Positions 24,880 to 38,128 of a stretch of DNA of 64,000 nucleotides are shown here, in pieces. The translations under genes were made by a program, and so were the position numbers. Source of the DNA: Paramecium octaurelia (taxonomy: Eukaryota; Ciliophora; Oligohymenophorea; Peniculida; Parameciidae); assembly GCA_905182995.1 (NCBI GenBank), contig CAJJDP010000158.1, positions 124,001 to 188,000 of the forward strand, given 5' to 3'. The notes under the pieces were generated by a model. The model saw only the letters and a program-made list of their open reading frames with translations. It searched no databases and was not told the origin of the DNA. Each line of letters begins with the position of its first letter. Position 1 is the first letter of the stretch.

Positions 24880-26927
24880 ATGCAGGATTTTAAAGATATG
24901 AAAGTTATTGCTTGTGGGCAATATTCACAAGTAAACTATAACAATAAATGAAAGGTATTTTCTGCTAAATTAAGAAAAGAAAACAAACTATATGCAATCA
25001 AAAAGTACATCAAAAAAACTCTTTCAAGATAGCGTATTTCACCCAATGTTGCTAAGGAGATAGAAATCATGAATGTCTTGGGAGATAATCAATATACCAC
25101 TCGATTGATTGATCACTTTGAAGACAAAGAAGTAATTCTATCTCATCTATACGAAGTCCATCTATCTGGTCACCGAATATTTCAACAATGGCAATATGCA
25201 ATAAAAAATATTGAAGGACAAAAAGCTCTCAGAATAAGAAACCCTCTTCTACGCCAAATAAATGATAGACATTTTAGAGCATCTGCACAAAAAAAATGTG
25301 GTACATAGAAATTTCAAACTTGAAAATATACTCATCAGAAAAAGTACTTTTGTCTATCTATCATTAAGATGAAAAAAAGCAAATCACAATTAAATTATGT
25401 GACTTTGGTTTTAGTACTTACATCCAACACACAGAGGGCATTTTCAATGGGAATGATCACTTCGGACCTGAATAATTTAATCTACAAACTTAGACTGAAG
25501 CCCTAGACATTTGGAGTTTTGGTGTGGTTCTGTATCAAATGCTCACAGGCAAATTCCCATTTGAGCCAAGGCCAGAACAATTAAAAGGAAAGAAGAAGTA
25601 AGATGTATTGTAACACAATATTGTTAATGGAGTATTTTAATCTAAGAATTTGAGTGAAGGAGTGTAGGATTTATTGGTCTAGATATTCCAGGTGAATCCA
25701 TCAAAAAGAATAACCATCTCTTAGGTTAAGGAGCATTGGTGGATATAGGGGATCCAAAGACCTAATGATAAAATTAATATCATTTCAATTTTAGAAGATG
25801 AACCAGAAACATATGAAGAAAAAGAATAAGAATAATAATAGCCAGTATAATGTATAGACTTGGAGGAGTAGATCACTCAAGTTAGATTATCAGTTAAGAA
25901 GAAGATCTTGGATAATGTGAAGACCACTAATGAGGCTTTGGATCTTAAAATCTTCAAGAAAATCAATAAGACCGAGGTTTGTGAAAGTGAAGTAGCTAAT
26001 CTGACTTAGATGTTGAATACTGTTCAATAATAACTAGCCTAAATTAACAGTCAAAATATGGATCTAATGAGTGAATTGAAATTGAGATCTAGTGGAACTG
26101 TGCATCTAAGTGATGAGAGAGAAAGCGTCGTTTCTTATCTAAATTATGACAGTAAGTCTCGTTAAGATTTCTGTAAAATACAAATGTAATAAATCCCAAG
26201 AGTTGAAGGAGAGCAATTCTGTCTAAAGTAGACTATTCAATAATAGATGGAATAATTACAGCAAATCAAAGAGAATAAAGAATCTGTTGAGAAATATAAA
26301 GAAGAAGTTGGCAATAATAATAATTATATCAGCGAACTCATGTAGACGAGATTACTCCTGAAAAAACAAATTCAGGATTTGGAAGAAAAAAGAAGTTTTA
26401 TGAAATTGGAGGAAGGCATTATAGCTATCTAATAAGAAATTGAAAAGAAACTCACTTAATTATCAACTGATTTCAAAGATAGAATTACCATATTGGAAAT
26501 ATTTAATAGTACTTTTACAGAGTCCAAATTAGAGGAAAACAGATAATAATCCCAATAACACAAAAGCATCCAAAAAAAGTATGACCTATCGTAATTACAA
26601 AATGAAGAGTTTCCAGAAAAAAAGTAATAGAAAATTGATCTGCTCAAGTAACAAATTTAAGAAACCAGAGATAGATAGAATTAAATCATTAATCAAATTA
26701 GTGAGAATTCCACTCTCTTAAATTAAAAAGATGAGGAAGCAATCAAGCAGAAACTGTATCTTTAACTTGCCAAAAAGGAAGAGATGAATATTAAATTAGA
26801 GCGTCTCTCATAAAAAATTGATATTCTATCTGCTGAAAATGAGAAATAAGAAAAATAATTATAATAGAAGGATCAATAGAAAATAGAAATTGAAAAATCA
26901 AATCAAAAATCCAATATAGTTTTGTGA
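24880..26927 (+). CDS. Protein kinase-like protein with HRN catalytic loop
   Basis: 657 aa with introns at 24931-24954 (24 nt), 25132-25156 (25 nt) and 25344-25368 (25 nt). Kinase domain at about 5-270: ATP-site Lys in YAIKKY, catalytic loop VVHRNFKLENIL (about 124-135) with Asn in place of the catalytic Asp, metal-binding CDFGFST intact, GPEQF in place of APE, and DIWSFGVVLYQMLTG. From about 300 to the end it is a long Gln/Lys/Glu coiled coil. The overall relation is to ULK/Aurora/CAMK-type kinases, which are greatly expanded in Paramecium. Loss of the HRD Asp suggests a pseudokinase or a very weak enzyme. Confidence 0.88.
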
Positions 26928-27040
26928 TGAATTATTATATTATTCAAACAAATTATTCACATCTAACTTTAATTTTATATTAAAAAATAAGTAAATAAAT
27001 TAACTAAGAATTTATATCCTTTTACCATTAATTAAAATTA

Positions 27041-28807
<1,767 letters not shown>

Positions 28808-28846
28808 TTTTGTTTATATTAATTTTAATACAAAAATTAATTAATT

Positions 28847-29482
28847 ATGAAAAGACATAATTCGGATGACTAATTACAAATCGAATTAATACAAGACAAT
28901 GATCAATTAACTTTAATCTCAGAAGTAGATGATGAAAACAAATCTGCTTATTTTCTTAAAAATGCAATCTATTACACACAAAAATTATTATAATTATTAT
29001 TGAAAGTTGTAAAAAATAAGTAAAAGGCTTTAAATAAAGAAATTCAAAATGCATTATCTAAATAATAATAACACTTAAAATAATACTTATCGAAATTCAG
29101 ACCTATCACTAATTAAATTTTGAGTAAAGAGGATTTAGTTTAGAATTATGAAAAAGTGAAGACAGAGTTCAAAGCATAATGCTGTAAAGCATTTTCCATA
29201 TACTCCACGTAGGATGAATAACTAGCAATCAATTCTGTTGATTAGCAATTAGAAGAAACTGAATAAATGACTACCTGGAGCATAAATGAAAATAAAACTA
29301 TTAGCAATGAGAATACAGAAAATTCAATTGATAATTCATTTAAAATATATTCAGATCTAGAATAAAATTAAATCTAAATATAATTTCCTAAAAGAATATC
29401 ATAGGAATATCAAAAGGATTTAGTGAAGAAATTAGATGAAATAGCAAAGCACCACCAATATTAATGTATATAATTGAAATGA
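28847..29482 (+). CDS. Uncharacterised 211-aa protein
   Basis: Intronless frame 39 nt after the helicase, ending at TGA. Acidic head, then Lys/Gln/Leu-rich helices (about 40-130), two closely spaced Cys (QCCKAFSIYS), and an Asn/Ser-rich C-terminal half. No domain recognised. Codon use matches the neighbours. Confidence 0.7.
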
Positions 29483-29661
29483 GTTTAAATTTCATTCATT
29501 CTTATTCATTTTAATTTATAAGTTCATATATTCTAAAACTATCTATAACCATTTTTAAGCATTCAATATTTTCTTTTGATTTCAATTTTTCTAACTTTAG
29601 CAAATCTTTTATGTATCTAAAATAATTCAATCTTATTTCATATAAAATAATATTTATAAAA

Positions 29662-30032
29662 ATGATTCCTATTTTTTCATCAAAACATAATGTATTAGTT
29701 AATTTCTTCGGATAAGTTATACCAAAGACAGTTGAATCGGAGAGAAGGAGAATTAACTCCATTCCAAGCAAGAAGACACTATAAATGAACAACATCCTAC
29801 ATTTCTTGAAGCTTATGCTATTATAAGAGATTCCTAAAGTTGCAAAATCAACAAGAAATCAAATCAATCGACACCTGAACTTTACAACTATTTAACTAAT
29901 TGCCAGGATTAAGGTAACAATTGGAAGGATATTGAGTTTCGTATAAAAATGACTGGGTAATTTTGTATTTTAATAAATTATTATAATCATTCAATATCAG
30001 CTAATAAATCTTCTTCTTCATGTTATAATTGA
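29662..30032 (+). CDS. Possible small gene, 113 aa
   Basis: ATG at 29662. A 29-nt intron (29716-29744, ending GAG) joins MIPIFSSKHNVLVNFFGQ to a clearly protein-like frame (HPTFLEAYAIIRDSQSCKI, then PELYNYLTNCQDQGNNWKD) with two Cys about 20 residues apart. The stop at 30030-30032 overlaps the 3' end of the convergent Ku80 gene by 46 nt. The acceptor is weaker than most here and a different frame is open through the same region, so the exact model is doubtful. An opposite-strand frame at 29511-29795 is judged a shadow. Confidence 0.4.
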
Positions 30033-32231
30033 TCTACCATTTACTAATGTTTGTTATCTTCTTTGTTCAAGAACTAATAATTAATTAAATATATATACAT
30101 CTTATGCTTCCTCAGCAGTGACAGTTGATTTCTAATTCTCGATATTGCTGATCAAAGTGATACCTTATTGAACAATCTGGGCCCAAAATATCGATTGATT
30201 GTACTTGTCCTTGAGTACAAAGAGGAACTTGTTGAAAACTGGAGCTTCATCTTCTGAAATACAAGCTTTTCTCATTTCTTTTAAGCATTCCAACGCTTTG
30301 GGGAAGAAACTGCCTTTTACTGATTAATCAACTAATCCAATTATAACCTTCTGGATTTGTTGAAGAGCAGAATCAACCAAATCGACTCTCTTTTCGGTGA
30401 TCATTTTCTTAAAATCTGAGATTGGATCCACAGAACCAATTTCTTAAATGATATCATCGTTGAATCCCAATTTCTATTTGGCAAACATATTGACCATCTC
30501 TTCCTCTTCTCTATTGATTTCAACCACTTCCTCCTCTATTTATTGTTACACTTGTTGTTATTATGTAGTTTATTCATCGAATAATTGCTTCCAAAATACT
30601 TTTTTATCTTATGGTTTCTTGATTTCATTAACTTTGAATTTAAAAGCATTCTTCACTCTCTATATAGCATCCTATGCATAATTGTATACTCGTTATTCAG
30701 GATGCAAGTATTCTAGAATCAAAGGAGAGATTGGAGGAATGACATCAGTTCTTGTAATGGCTTTATGCATGACCACTTATTGGAAGTATTGTCTAGTTGG
30801 ATTTGCAACGTATTTCATTTTAAGTAATTCTTCTGGTTCTCCAGATTCATTTGGAAGTGCTTCTAGATCCATTTTATCAATCAAGGAGGCTACAGCTATT
30901 TATTGATGAGGAGTTGACTTTCTTAAAGCAGCAAATTGGAAGTGTCTGATATCTTCTGAAGTGGGTAAAGCTATCATCCAAAAACACTAATAGCTCTTTG
31001 ATTTATGAGGCAATAACACCACCATTTTGGGAGAACTCTTCTCTCTGCCAACAAATCTCGCAATAGCAACTTTCTTGGTGGCAATTAAGGCTATGATCAA
31101 GGAAGATAAAGATTTCTTTGCTTTTTCACAATCAATAGCTACAACCATGTCAACACTAGACATAAAATAATGTCTAGGAATTTATGACTTATCAACAAAT
31201 CCCAATAATTGAAATGATCTAGGACATTAATACTTCATTTTATCTTCCATTATACTATCCACGGGAATTAGACTTCTGCCATATAGGTAACCCTTAATGA
31301 TATTCTCTCTTTCAATTGGTGTCATGTTTGGATCTTCTGGATTGTAATGAATAGTGTCATTTCTGACTACATTTCTGGTGGGTTCGCTGCTGAATTCTCC
31401 AGTAGCAGAATGCTTTTTTAAACTTGGCAATTTCTCTTCTGTGCATCTTTTGTAAACCAATACAGAGATGGATGTCTCATCGTTTATTTGAAAATCTCCT
31501 CTGAATGAGGCTCTTGCTTGCATTTGTTTGGTGTGAAATTGTGAATACAATTCAAATGCGATATTAGCTGGGAATATTCTCATATGATTCCTTAGTTCTT
31601 GAACCATGTAATAAACTAAACGTGAGTTGATTGATTGCTCTTAACTTTCATAAACAGCATTAAGCATTCGATCATTTAGAGTTTCTTGATTCTCAGGTTT
31701 GGTAGGATCATCCAATTCAGCATCATATTCATTCATGAAATCCAGTGCTATGAAATTGATCTTCACATCGACTTTTTCAATCATCTTAATTAGCTTTGCA
31801 ATCTTTTTCTCATTATATTCTGTCTAACCAAATCCTGCTGTGAGGACAAATATCTTTTTATCCATCTTCTTGGTCTTCACATACTCATCTAAAGTGCTAA
31901 CTGATTTATCCAAAGCATCAAAAATATCTCCGCCTATAATTTTAGGTTTATCATGATCTGGTAGTTCAGTCAGATTTCTATAAAATTCTAGATCTGGAGA
32001 TGATAATGTTTATATGTAAAAAGTATTCCCATCCTCAGCATCTTCTGTCCCAAACAAAACTAATCCAACTTCATGATTTTTGTAATTAAAAATCTTTTAT
32101 TAAATCATCATCCCTATGCAATCAACAGCTAATTCTAATCTAGTGATTTTCTTTCCTTGAGCCTACTTGTATGGTTCATACATTGAGGCTCCTACATCTA
32201 GTAAAACTAAAGTTGCTTCTTTTCCTGCCAT
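29987..32231 (-). CDS. KU80: Ku80-like DNA end-binding protein
   Basis: 739 aa with one 25-nt intron (30074-30098) near the 3' end. The N-terminal vWA-like domain (about 4-230) starts MAGKEATLVLLDVGASM and includes VFLILTAG-like strands (KKIFVLTAGFGQTE). The Ku core follows: KGYLYGRSLIPVD, then FQLLGFVDKSQIPRHYFMSS. The C-terminal helical region includes FWKQLFDEQ and ends in DLLADIE. With Ku70 it forms the ring that starts non-homologous end joining. In Paramecium, Ku is known from the literature to be coupled to programmed genome rearrangement through specialised Ku80 paralogues; which paralogue this is cannot be told from sequence alone. Confidence 0.9.
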
Positions 32232-32648
32232 CTAAGAAATATATCAGATTTTTATATTAATATTAATTAATTAATCAATTGACCTATTATCTTAAATACA
32301 CTTTATTATAAATAAATCACAATTCTGAATCTCAAATAATCTAACCATTTATGATAAATACTTACATTTAAATTCTTTTTGTAAATTAGGCTCACATATT
32401 ATTAATCTTTGATAATAAAGGTTTTAAAAAATAATTAGTTTATATCTATAAAAAACTAAATTATATTTGGATTTTCTATTTTAATAACAGAAAAGAATTC
32501 ATCTATCTTCATTATAATAATAATACAACATAGATAGTAATTTTGGGGTTTATAAATTTATTATATCAGATTTGTTATTATCTGATATAATACTTTTATC
32601 ATCATCCCTTGTTTCATATTGTATATTTAAATTCTATTTATATAAATA
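32232..32648. promoter_or_regulatory. Intergenic region with perfect hairpin
   Basis: 417 nt of AT-rich sequence upstream of Ku80 and downstream of the PIG-X-like gene. At 32561-32590 there is a perfect 10-bp inverted repeat (TTATATCAGA / TCTGATATAA) around a 10-nt loop. It could be a 3'-end structure of the PIG-X-like transcript or chance in AT-rich DNA. No gene is evident. Confidence 0.5.
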
Positions 32649-33729
32649 TCACTATTTATCTTTTCTTATTAGGTTAGAAATATGCAAGGCCATTCCAAGT
32701 GTGATACCAATTGTTATTACACTCACTACATTTTTATATGGCAAGTATCCAACTGGAATTTAATATGTTAGGTGTTCCTTATATGTCGATATTTGAGCTT
32801 CTTCATAGTTGCCATTAAAAAATGATTTAATTAAAGGATCACCTGATTACGATTCCAAGTACACTCTAGGAATATTTGGTACATAAGATGTCTTATAGTG
32901 TGTGTCTGAAGCCAAATGATATCGAAAATGATATGGCATGAGATATGTAATTTCTAAAGCACCTTTGTGTTGACTCAAAATTATGTGCTACGTGGAAAGC
33001 TCATTGGGTCTTTCTATATCTACAATTGTCATCAATTTAGCCTCATAAGGTAACTTATCCAATTCATCCTTGTCCACATAAGTGAAAGTATCTAATTCAT
33101 CTACAATGACTACATTCTAACTAGGCTATTTGTCAAAAATAATTTTAGTTTCAATAAATTAATGCAACCCAGCTCCAATCAACTTTCGTTCATAATGATA
33201 CTTAGGTCCACTTGACTCATTTTTATATTTTATTTATATCTGCTATTACTATGTATTTGAATTGATTTGTAATTAATAAGTCCAATCTTGGCTTTCTAAA
33301 ATAAGTGGTATAATTACATTTGAATTCACCAGCATCCTGTTTCTCCGATTTTAAGATTGTGAGAATTCTATTCTTAGCATTATTGTTTGATATTTCAAAT
33401 AATTCAGGAAAATAATCATAAATAGTGTATTACTTGCATCTCCAGTTTTCATGATGAAACAGAGCTGATTTCGACTCCATTTAATTGAAAATTTCATTTG
33501 TGATATACTAAAGTAATAATTTCTGATTTAATTAGGTAAATGTTTTTGGATTAGGATAATTGAATTCATTTTTCTTAAGTCCATTGTTATATTAATCTGA
33601 TAACAAGCAATACCTAATTCGAATTGACTTTGTATCTACTTTAATTGTCAATTGTTCATTTATGCTTGATGGCAATTATCCAATTATAATTTGCGATGAA
33701 ACAAAAGAAAATAATGCTAAAATAAACAT
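32649..33729 (-). CDS. PIG-X/Pbn1-like ER membrane protein
   Basis: 348 aa with one 34-nt intron (33216-33249), giving an exact multiple of three. An N-terminal signal peptide (MFILALFSFVSS), a luminal domain of about 290 residues, and a single C-terminal membrane helix (VVSVITIGITLGMALHIS) leave a very short basic tail. The stretch STQHIILSQHKGALEITYLM followed by PYHFRYHLAS, together with the type I topology, resembles PIG-X/PBN1. That protein stabilises the PIG-M mannosyltransferase that adds the first mannose to GPI anchors. The family is poorly conserved, so this is a tentative call. Confidence 0.7.
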
Positions 33730-34040
33730 AATAAATTAAATATTTAATTCAGCTAAAGAAAGCACACAAAAGATAGTCATACAGTTAATAAAAAATGAAT
33801 AACATACCAGATTATAATTTCTAATATATCAATTGAAAATATATTATAATAAGTCTTATAATGTTTATACATTATTGTTTTAATTCCACAACATTTTTAA
33901 TTTCAAAAATATTTTAAGAAAACACTATGAATTCAATCAGATTGGATATAAACTTTTATATAAATTTCTAACAGTAATAATTTTATATGCTTAAAAAGAA
34001 TCTCTTGTAAAAATAAATTTGTTATGTTATTAATAATAAT
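33730..34040. other. Intergenic, no gene seen
   Basis: 311 nt of AT-rich sequence between the PIG-X-like gene start and the P5 ATPase 3' end (both on the minus strand). No coding frame or motif. The P5 inverted-repeat homology begins at about 34016 inside it. Confidence 0.5.
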
Positions 34041-37000
34041 TCAAAATTCAATTTTCTTTTTAGAAGGAAGATATTTTTGTAAAATAGCTTAAGTAATAAA
34101 CCCTAACAAGGCGGCTATTACAACAACAGCTATCATGATCCAATTATAACCTTTGAATCTAAAAATATAAATAAAATATAGTTACGCATTATCATTGACA
34201 TTAATCAATTTAGCCCATTTTCCTCCTTTTGGAAAGATTGCAGAAACAAAGAATAGAACAAAACCCAATATTGTCCATAAGAGTAATAGATAGTTTCTAT
34301 AATATCTTTATTTGAAAGGATTGGAAATGTACAAGTTGATTGCAAATGTCATAAAGAAGAACATCAAACTCATAAACATTACTGATTAAATATCTCCAGA
34401 TTTCTTTAATTCTTCAATTGGTTATGGAATACAATTTTCAATTGGCTCATCCATTTCACAAGTATGAACATCTCTGACTGCTACTGAAATGAAATAATTG
34501 GCAATTAATCTAAATTTAATTAATATATTATAATACCCTGCTACTCCCCAAACTAAATTATTATAAATTTAAATTTGATTATAAATAGCAAATTAATCAT
34601 CTAATGGATTATATTTGGCTAATGTATCACATGGACCAGATAAACATAAAAATATTAATAAGGGAATATTTGATATAATGCTTGTATAAGTAAATTGAAA
34701 ATCTGCAAAAGTTTCAGCTTCTAAAAAAGTAAAGAGTACAGCTACAAATTTCAATGTATTAACACTGATTTAATATTAAAACACTTCAATAATAGTCATA
34801 GTAGCTGCTTTGCCTTATAACAGTACTTTAACAACACAATCTAATGAAGTAGATTTACTACTGAAAGGAGCAGTATAAGAGGCATCAGCTTCACTAAATG
34901 AAATTCCAACTTAAGCTTATGAGATTGCTGACTAAAATGAATTAAATAAATATAATTACACAATCATTAGCTCCATCTCCACACATTAATACTTATCTTC
35001 CAAAACTTTGAATTATTTGAATTATTAATTTCTTTTACTCAGGTTTTTAACGAGCAAATACCTTAGCTTTTTTAATAATGGAGATAGCCAATTATCCAAA
35101 AGATCCGTCGTCAATATCAATTTGATTAATTTCAGTAAATATCTTTTCCTTACTTTAAGATTTGCCAACAGTATTTGCTGAATTCTTAGGTTCTAATTAA
35201 AAATTGCTTTTGTTTGTCACAAATTCTAAAAATTTGCCAGTTAAAGCTAATTCTTATTGAGTACTTATAAATTATTCTAATTCTTAAATACTATTTGGTT
35301 ATTATTCCTTAATTATTTATTGATTATTATTGCATTAAAGTATAATTTCTTAATTTTATTAGTTATAATCTAAAAATGTAATTTCATTATCTTAATTAAT
35401 AATTCCAGCTAATTTTGCACATTAAATGGTTGTCAAAGGATTATCCCCTGATATAACTTTAATATCTAATCCTGATTCTTTTAAAGTTGTAATAATTTCA
35501 TTTGTATCTGATTTTAATGGATTCTCCATTACTAAAAGACCAACAAAGTTTAATTATGATTCTAATTGTTCTCTCAATTAATCAATTTAATTTGATTATA
35601 ATTCTTTATATGCCAATCCTAAGACTCTATAACCTTTAATAGCATTCAAATTGAATTCTTCAATCAAATCATCTCTTTTCTTAATTGAAATTGCATTAAT
35701 CGATTCAGGTGAACCCTTAGCATATAAATAATATTTAGATCCATCAGTTACAATAACACTCATCATTGATTTTGAAGAACTAAAGTCAAAGATTTTATGA
35801 ATTGTATATGTTTTTCCATTTCCATCAATTGTTAATGGATTATTATTAAAGTTACATTGCCAACCTACAAAATTAAGCATTTCAATTTCTAATGGATCTC
35901 CTAATAATTAACCATTTATTTTAATTAAGTGATGGCAACAACCCATAATAGCATCTAAAATAGGTTTTTCTTCCTCTGGAAATGCTTTAATTGCTTTAAA
36001 TCCTAAAGTAGTGAGAGTTCCAGTTTTATCAAAACAACAAGTATCAATTCTACCAGCTGATTCCACTTTATCAGCATTATTTCCAATGACTCCTTTAGCT
36101 TCAAGTCTAACCAAACTTGCAGTCTTACAAATTTAGAAGAATATGGGCATTGATGGTGGAATTGACCAAACAATATTATCCAAAAATCTTAATACTAAAA
36201 GACTTGATTTAAATTCCATAGGAATGTATTCAATTAATAGGAATCCATAGACAACTGCAATAATAAAAGCTATTTCAAGAATGAATTTAGCAGCTTAAAT
36301 ATAAAATCTCATTGAAGGAGGTTCGGGAAATAGTACATTTCTAAAATATTAACCTCTAAGAGATGTAAAACCAGTTCTAAGTACAATGGCAATATTTTAT
36401 TAGGCATTGTTGACTTATATTAATTTAGTTCCTTCAAATAAACAATGTTAAGTCATTTTTTCAAGTTCAAATGTAGAGTTTTGATTAGGTAATGCTGTTT
36501 TAGGAATAGGAATGCCTTCACCAGTTAATGTAGCTTCATTAACAATAACATCACCTTAAATGATGGCACAATCACAATTTAATGTTTGATTATCTTTAAG
36601 AATGAGTAAATCACCAGGTACAAGATCAGCTCCATTTATAAGTTTAATTTAATCATTTTCTTTAATTGACACTTCTTAATGTATATTAGCCAATTATTAT
36701 AATCTTCTTCTTGATCTAACATACAAAAAGTAATTCAAATAGACTGTTAAAACTGTGAAAATCAAGATCAGAACTGGTTGAAGTACTGTTTTCTCTGCAA
36801 ACCATATTGCAACAGCAAAATATTATAAAATATTGAATGGACCTGTAAATGCATGCAATGAATATATGAATATCGATTCTATTGGAATCTTAAGTTAACA
36901 TGTTCCAAAATATTTAATTTTATGTTCCCTGGTTTGCTTTGAACTTAAAGTAATAATATCGGTCAAAGTCTTACCTTTTATTTCAAATTCAATTGGTTAA

Positions 37001-37459
37001 TAAAATTAAGTTCCACTATTAAATGAATACTTTAGCATTCTATATATTTTAAAAGAGAGTACTTAAACACGAAATAGGGTTTATCAAACATAATTTATTT
37101 TTTACAAACAAATTCTTCTCCTGAAGTAGCTACTATTCGATAATGAGTTGCAATAGATTCATCAGAGCAATCAATGAACAAAAATAATTAATAAAGCTTT
37201 TTGAAGTATTTCAAAGCCAAAGCAAATAGAAATGCTGTTGAAATAGATAAGAGAATCTAGTTAACAATGTATTGATACTGCCAAGAAGATTCTTACTTTG
37301 CTTATTCTGATTGGCTGAATTTAGGATAGGGGGTGTTGCCCTTCAACAAATGAGTTTGAGACTGGAAATGGCATTGAAATGTACGATTGACCAAATAATT
37401 AGGTTTTGATTTTGATCACATATTCCCTTATAAATAGGCTTATAAATCAATGATATCAT
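34041..37459 (-). CDS. P5-type cation/polyamine/helix-translocating ATPase, complete
   Basis: 1,096 aa after removing five introns (23, 23, 28, 27 and 27 nt); the total is an exact multiple of three. Start by analogy with the other copy (MISLIYKPIYKG). Landmarks: N-terminal membrane hairpins, the P5 signature KPYFVFKMLKYSFN, TGEG at about 297 (TGES in most P-ATPases), PPSMPIF in the fourth membrane helix, phosphorylation site CFDKTGTLT (Asp about 462), KGSPE, GDNPLTT and hinge GDGAND (about 812). P5 pumps act in the ER (P5A, transmembrane-helix removal) or in endo-lysosomes (P5B, polyamines). The PPSMPIF helix does not settle the subtype. This is the only uninterrupted full-length copy in the window. 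Confidence 0.92.
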
Positions 37460-37868
37460 TACATTACATGACGAAATTACAACATTGATGCAAAAAATGA
37501 TAATTGTAAATTTTTAATTACATTTATTTTTTATTTGGCAAATTTTGAATTGTCAAAGGATGAGACAGTATTCCATAAATGGAGTAAAGTAAAATGGCAT
37601 AGAGATTTCAAGAAAATTTGAGCATTAAAATATAGTAGTTTTATTATATTTTCTTTTGAAAAGCAATAGTTATTTGTAAAAATGGGAATTAGCAAAGTCT
37701 GTTTAATTAAATAAAGATAGAGGAAGACAGATTTTCAAATAATATTAGAATGAATATTAAAAATGTTTAAATTTAATTAACAATTATTTTAAGAAAATGA
37801 GGAATTCCATTTAATTATTTTTAGTTGCTTAAAATTTTTATACAATTTTCTTAAATAAATATATCTAA
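37460..37868. promoter_or_regulatory. Divergent promoter region P5 ATPase / P450 (left copy)
   Basis: 409 nt, AT-rich and non-coding, between the divergent starts of the P5 ATPase and the P450 copy. It is the reverse complement of 55015-55423 as far as I compared. The complete conservation of this non-coding stretch between arms argues for a very recent duplication or an assembly artefact. Confidence 0.5.
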
Positions 37869-38127
37869 ATGATAATTCAGATAATCTTAACTCTGTTCCT
37901 ATTGATGTTATACCTTTTAGTGGTAAAACCTCTTGTTCCTATGATTAAATTAAAAATGTAGTTTGGTGATGCTTGTTTGATGAAATTTCATCTATTTGGA
38001 GGGGAATTATGGGAAGCACTAAAAGAGATGAAGACAAGCAAAGACTTATTTAAAAGACATAGAGACTTATATATGAAACATCCATATAAAATATTTGTAA
38101 CAAATTTTCTTTGGAAAGTAAGAATAA
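37869..38127 (+). CDS. Cytochrome P450 5' fragment, cut at N
   Basis: About 86 codons identical to the start of the complete P450 at 53446-55014 (membrane anchor, then MKFHLFGGELWEALKEMK). It stops at the single N at 38128, after which unrelated P5 sequence follows. It is best seen as a contig end, not a natural truncation. Confidence 0.85.
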
Positions 38128-38128
38128 N
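38128..38128. other. Single-N contig join
   Basis: The only unknown base here joins the P450 fragment to a piece of P5 ATPase whose first ~165 nt (38130-38296) repeat 36749-36916. The sequence on each side does not make a gene across the join. Confidence 0.9.

Larger units (their letters stand above)
34016..38127. repeat. Left arm of large inverted repeat (P5 ATPase + P450 head)
   Basis: This stretch is, base for base over long distances, the reverse complement of 54756-55424 and onward through the P5 copies to about 61830. Coordinates pair as x + y = 92883 in the P450/P5 intergenic part. It is not identical throughout: a cluster of roughly 15 or more differences lies near 36190-36340, with scattered ones near the 3' end of the P5 gene. 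It ends at the N at 38128. Confidence 0.9.

Noticed and set aside
29511-29795. 94-aa minus-strand frame
   Set aside because: It overlaps a more plausible plus-strand small gene and AT-rich spacer; composition is Ile/Leu-rich without a domain.
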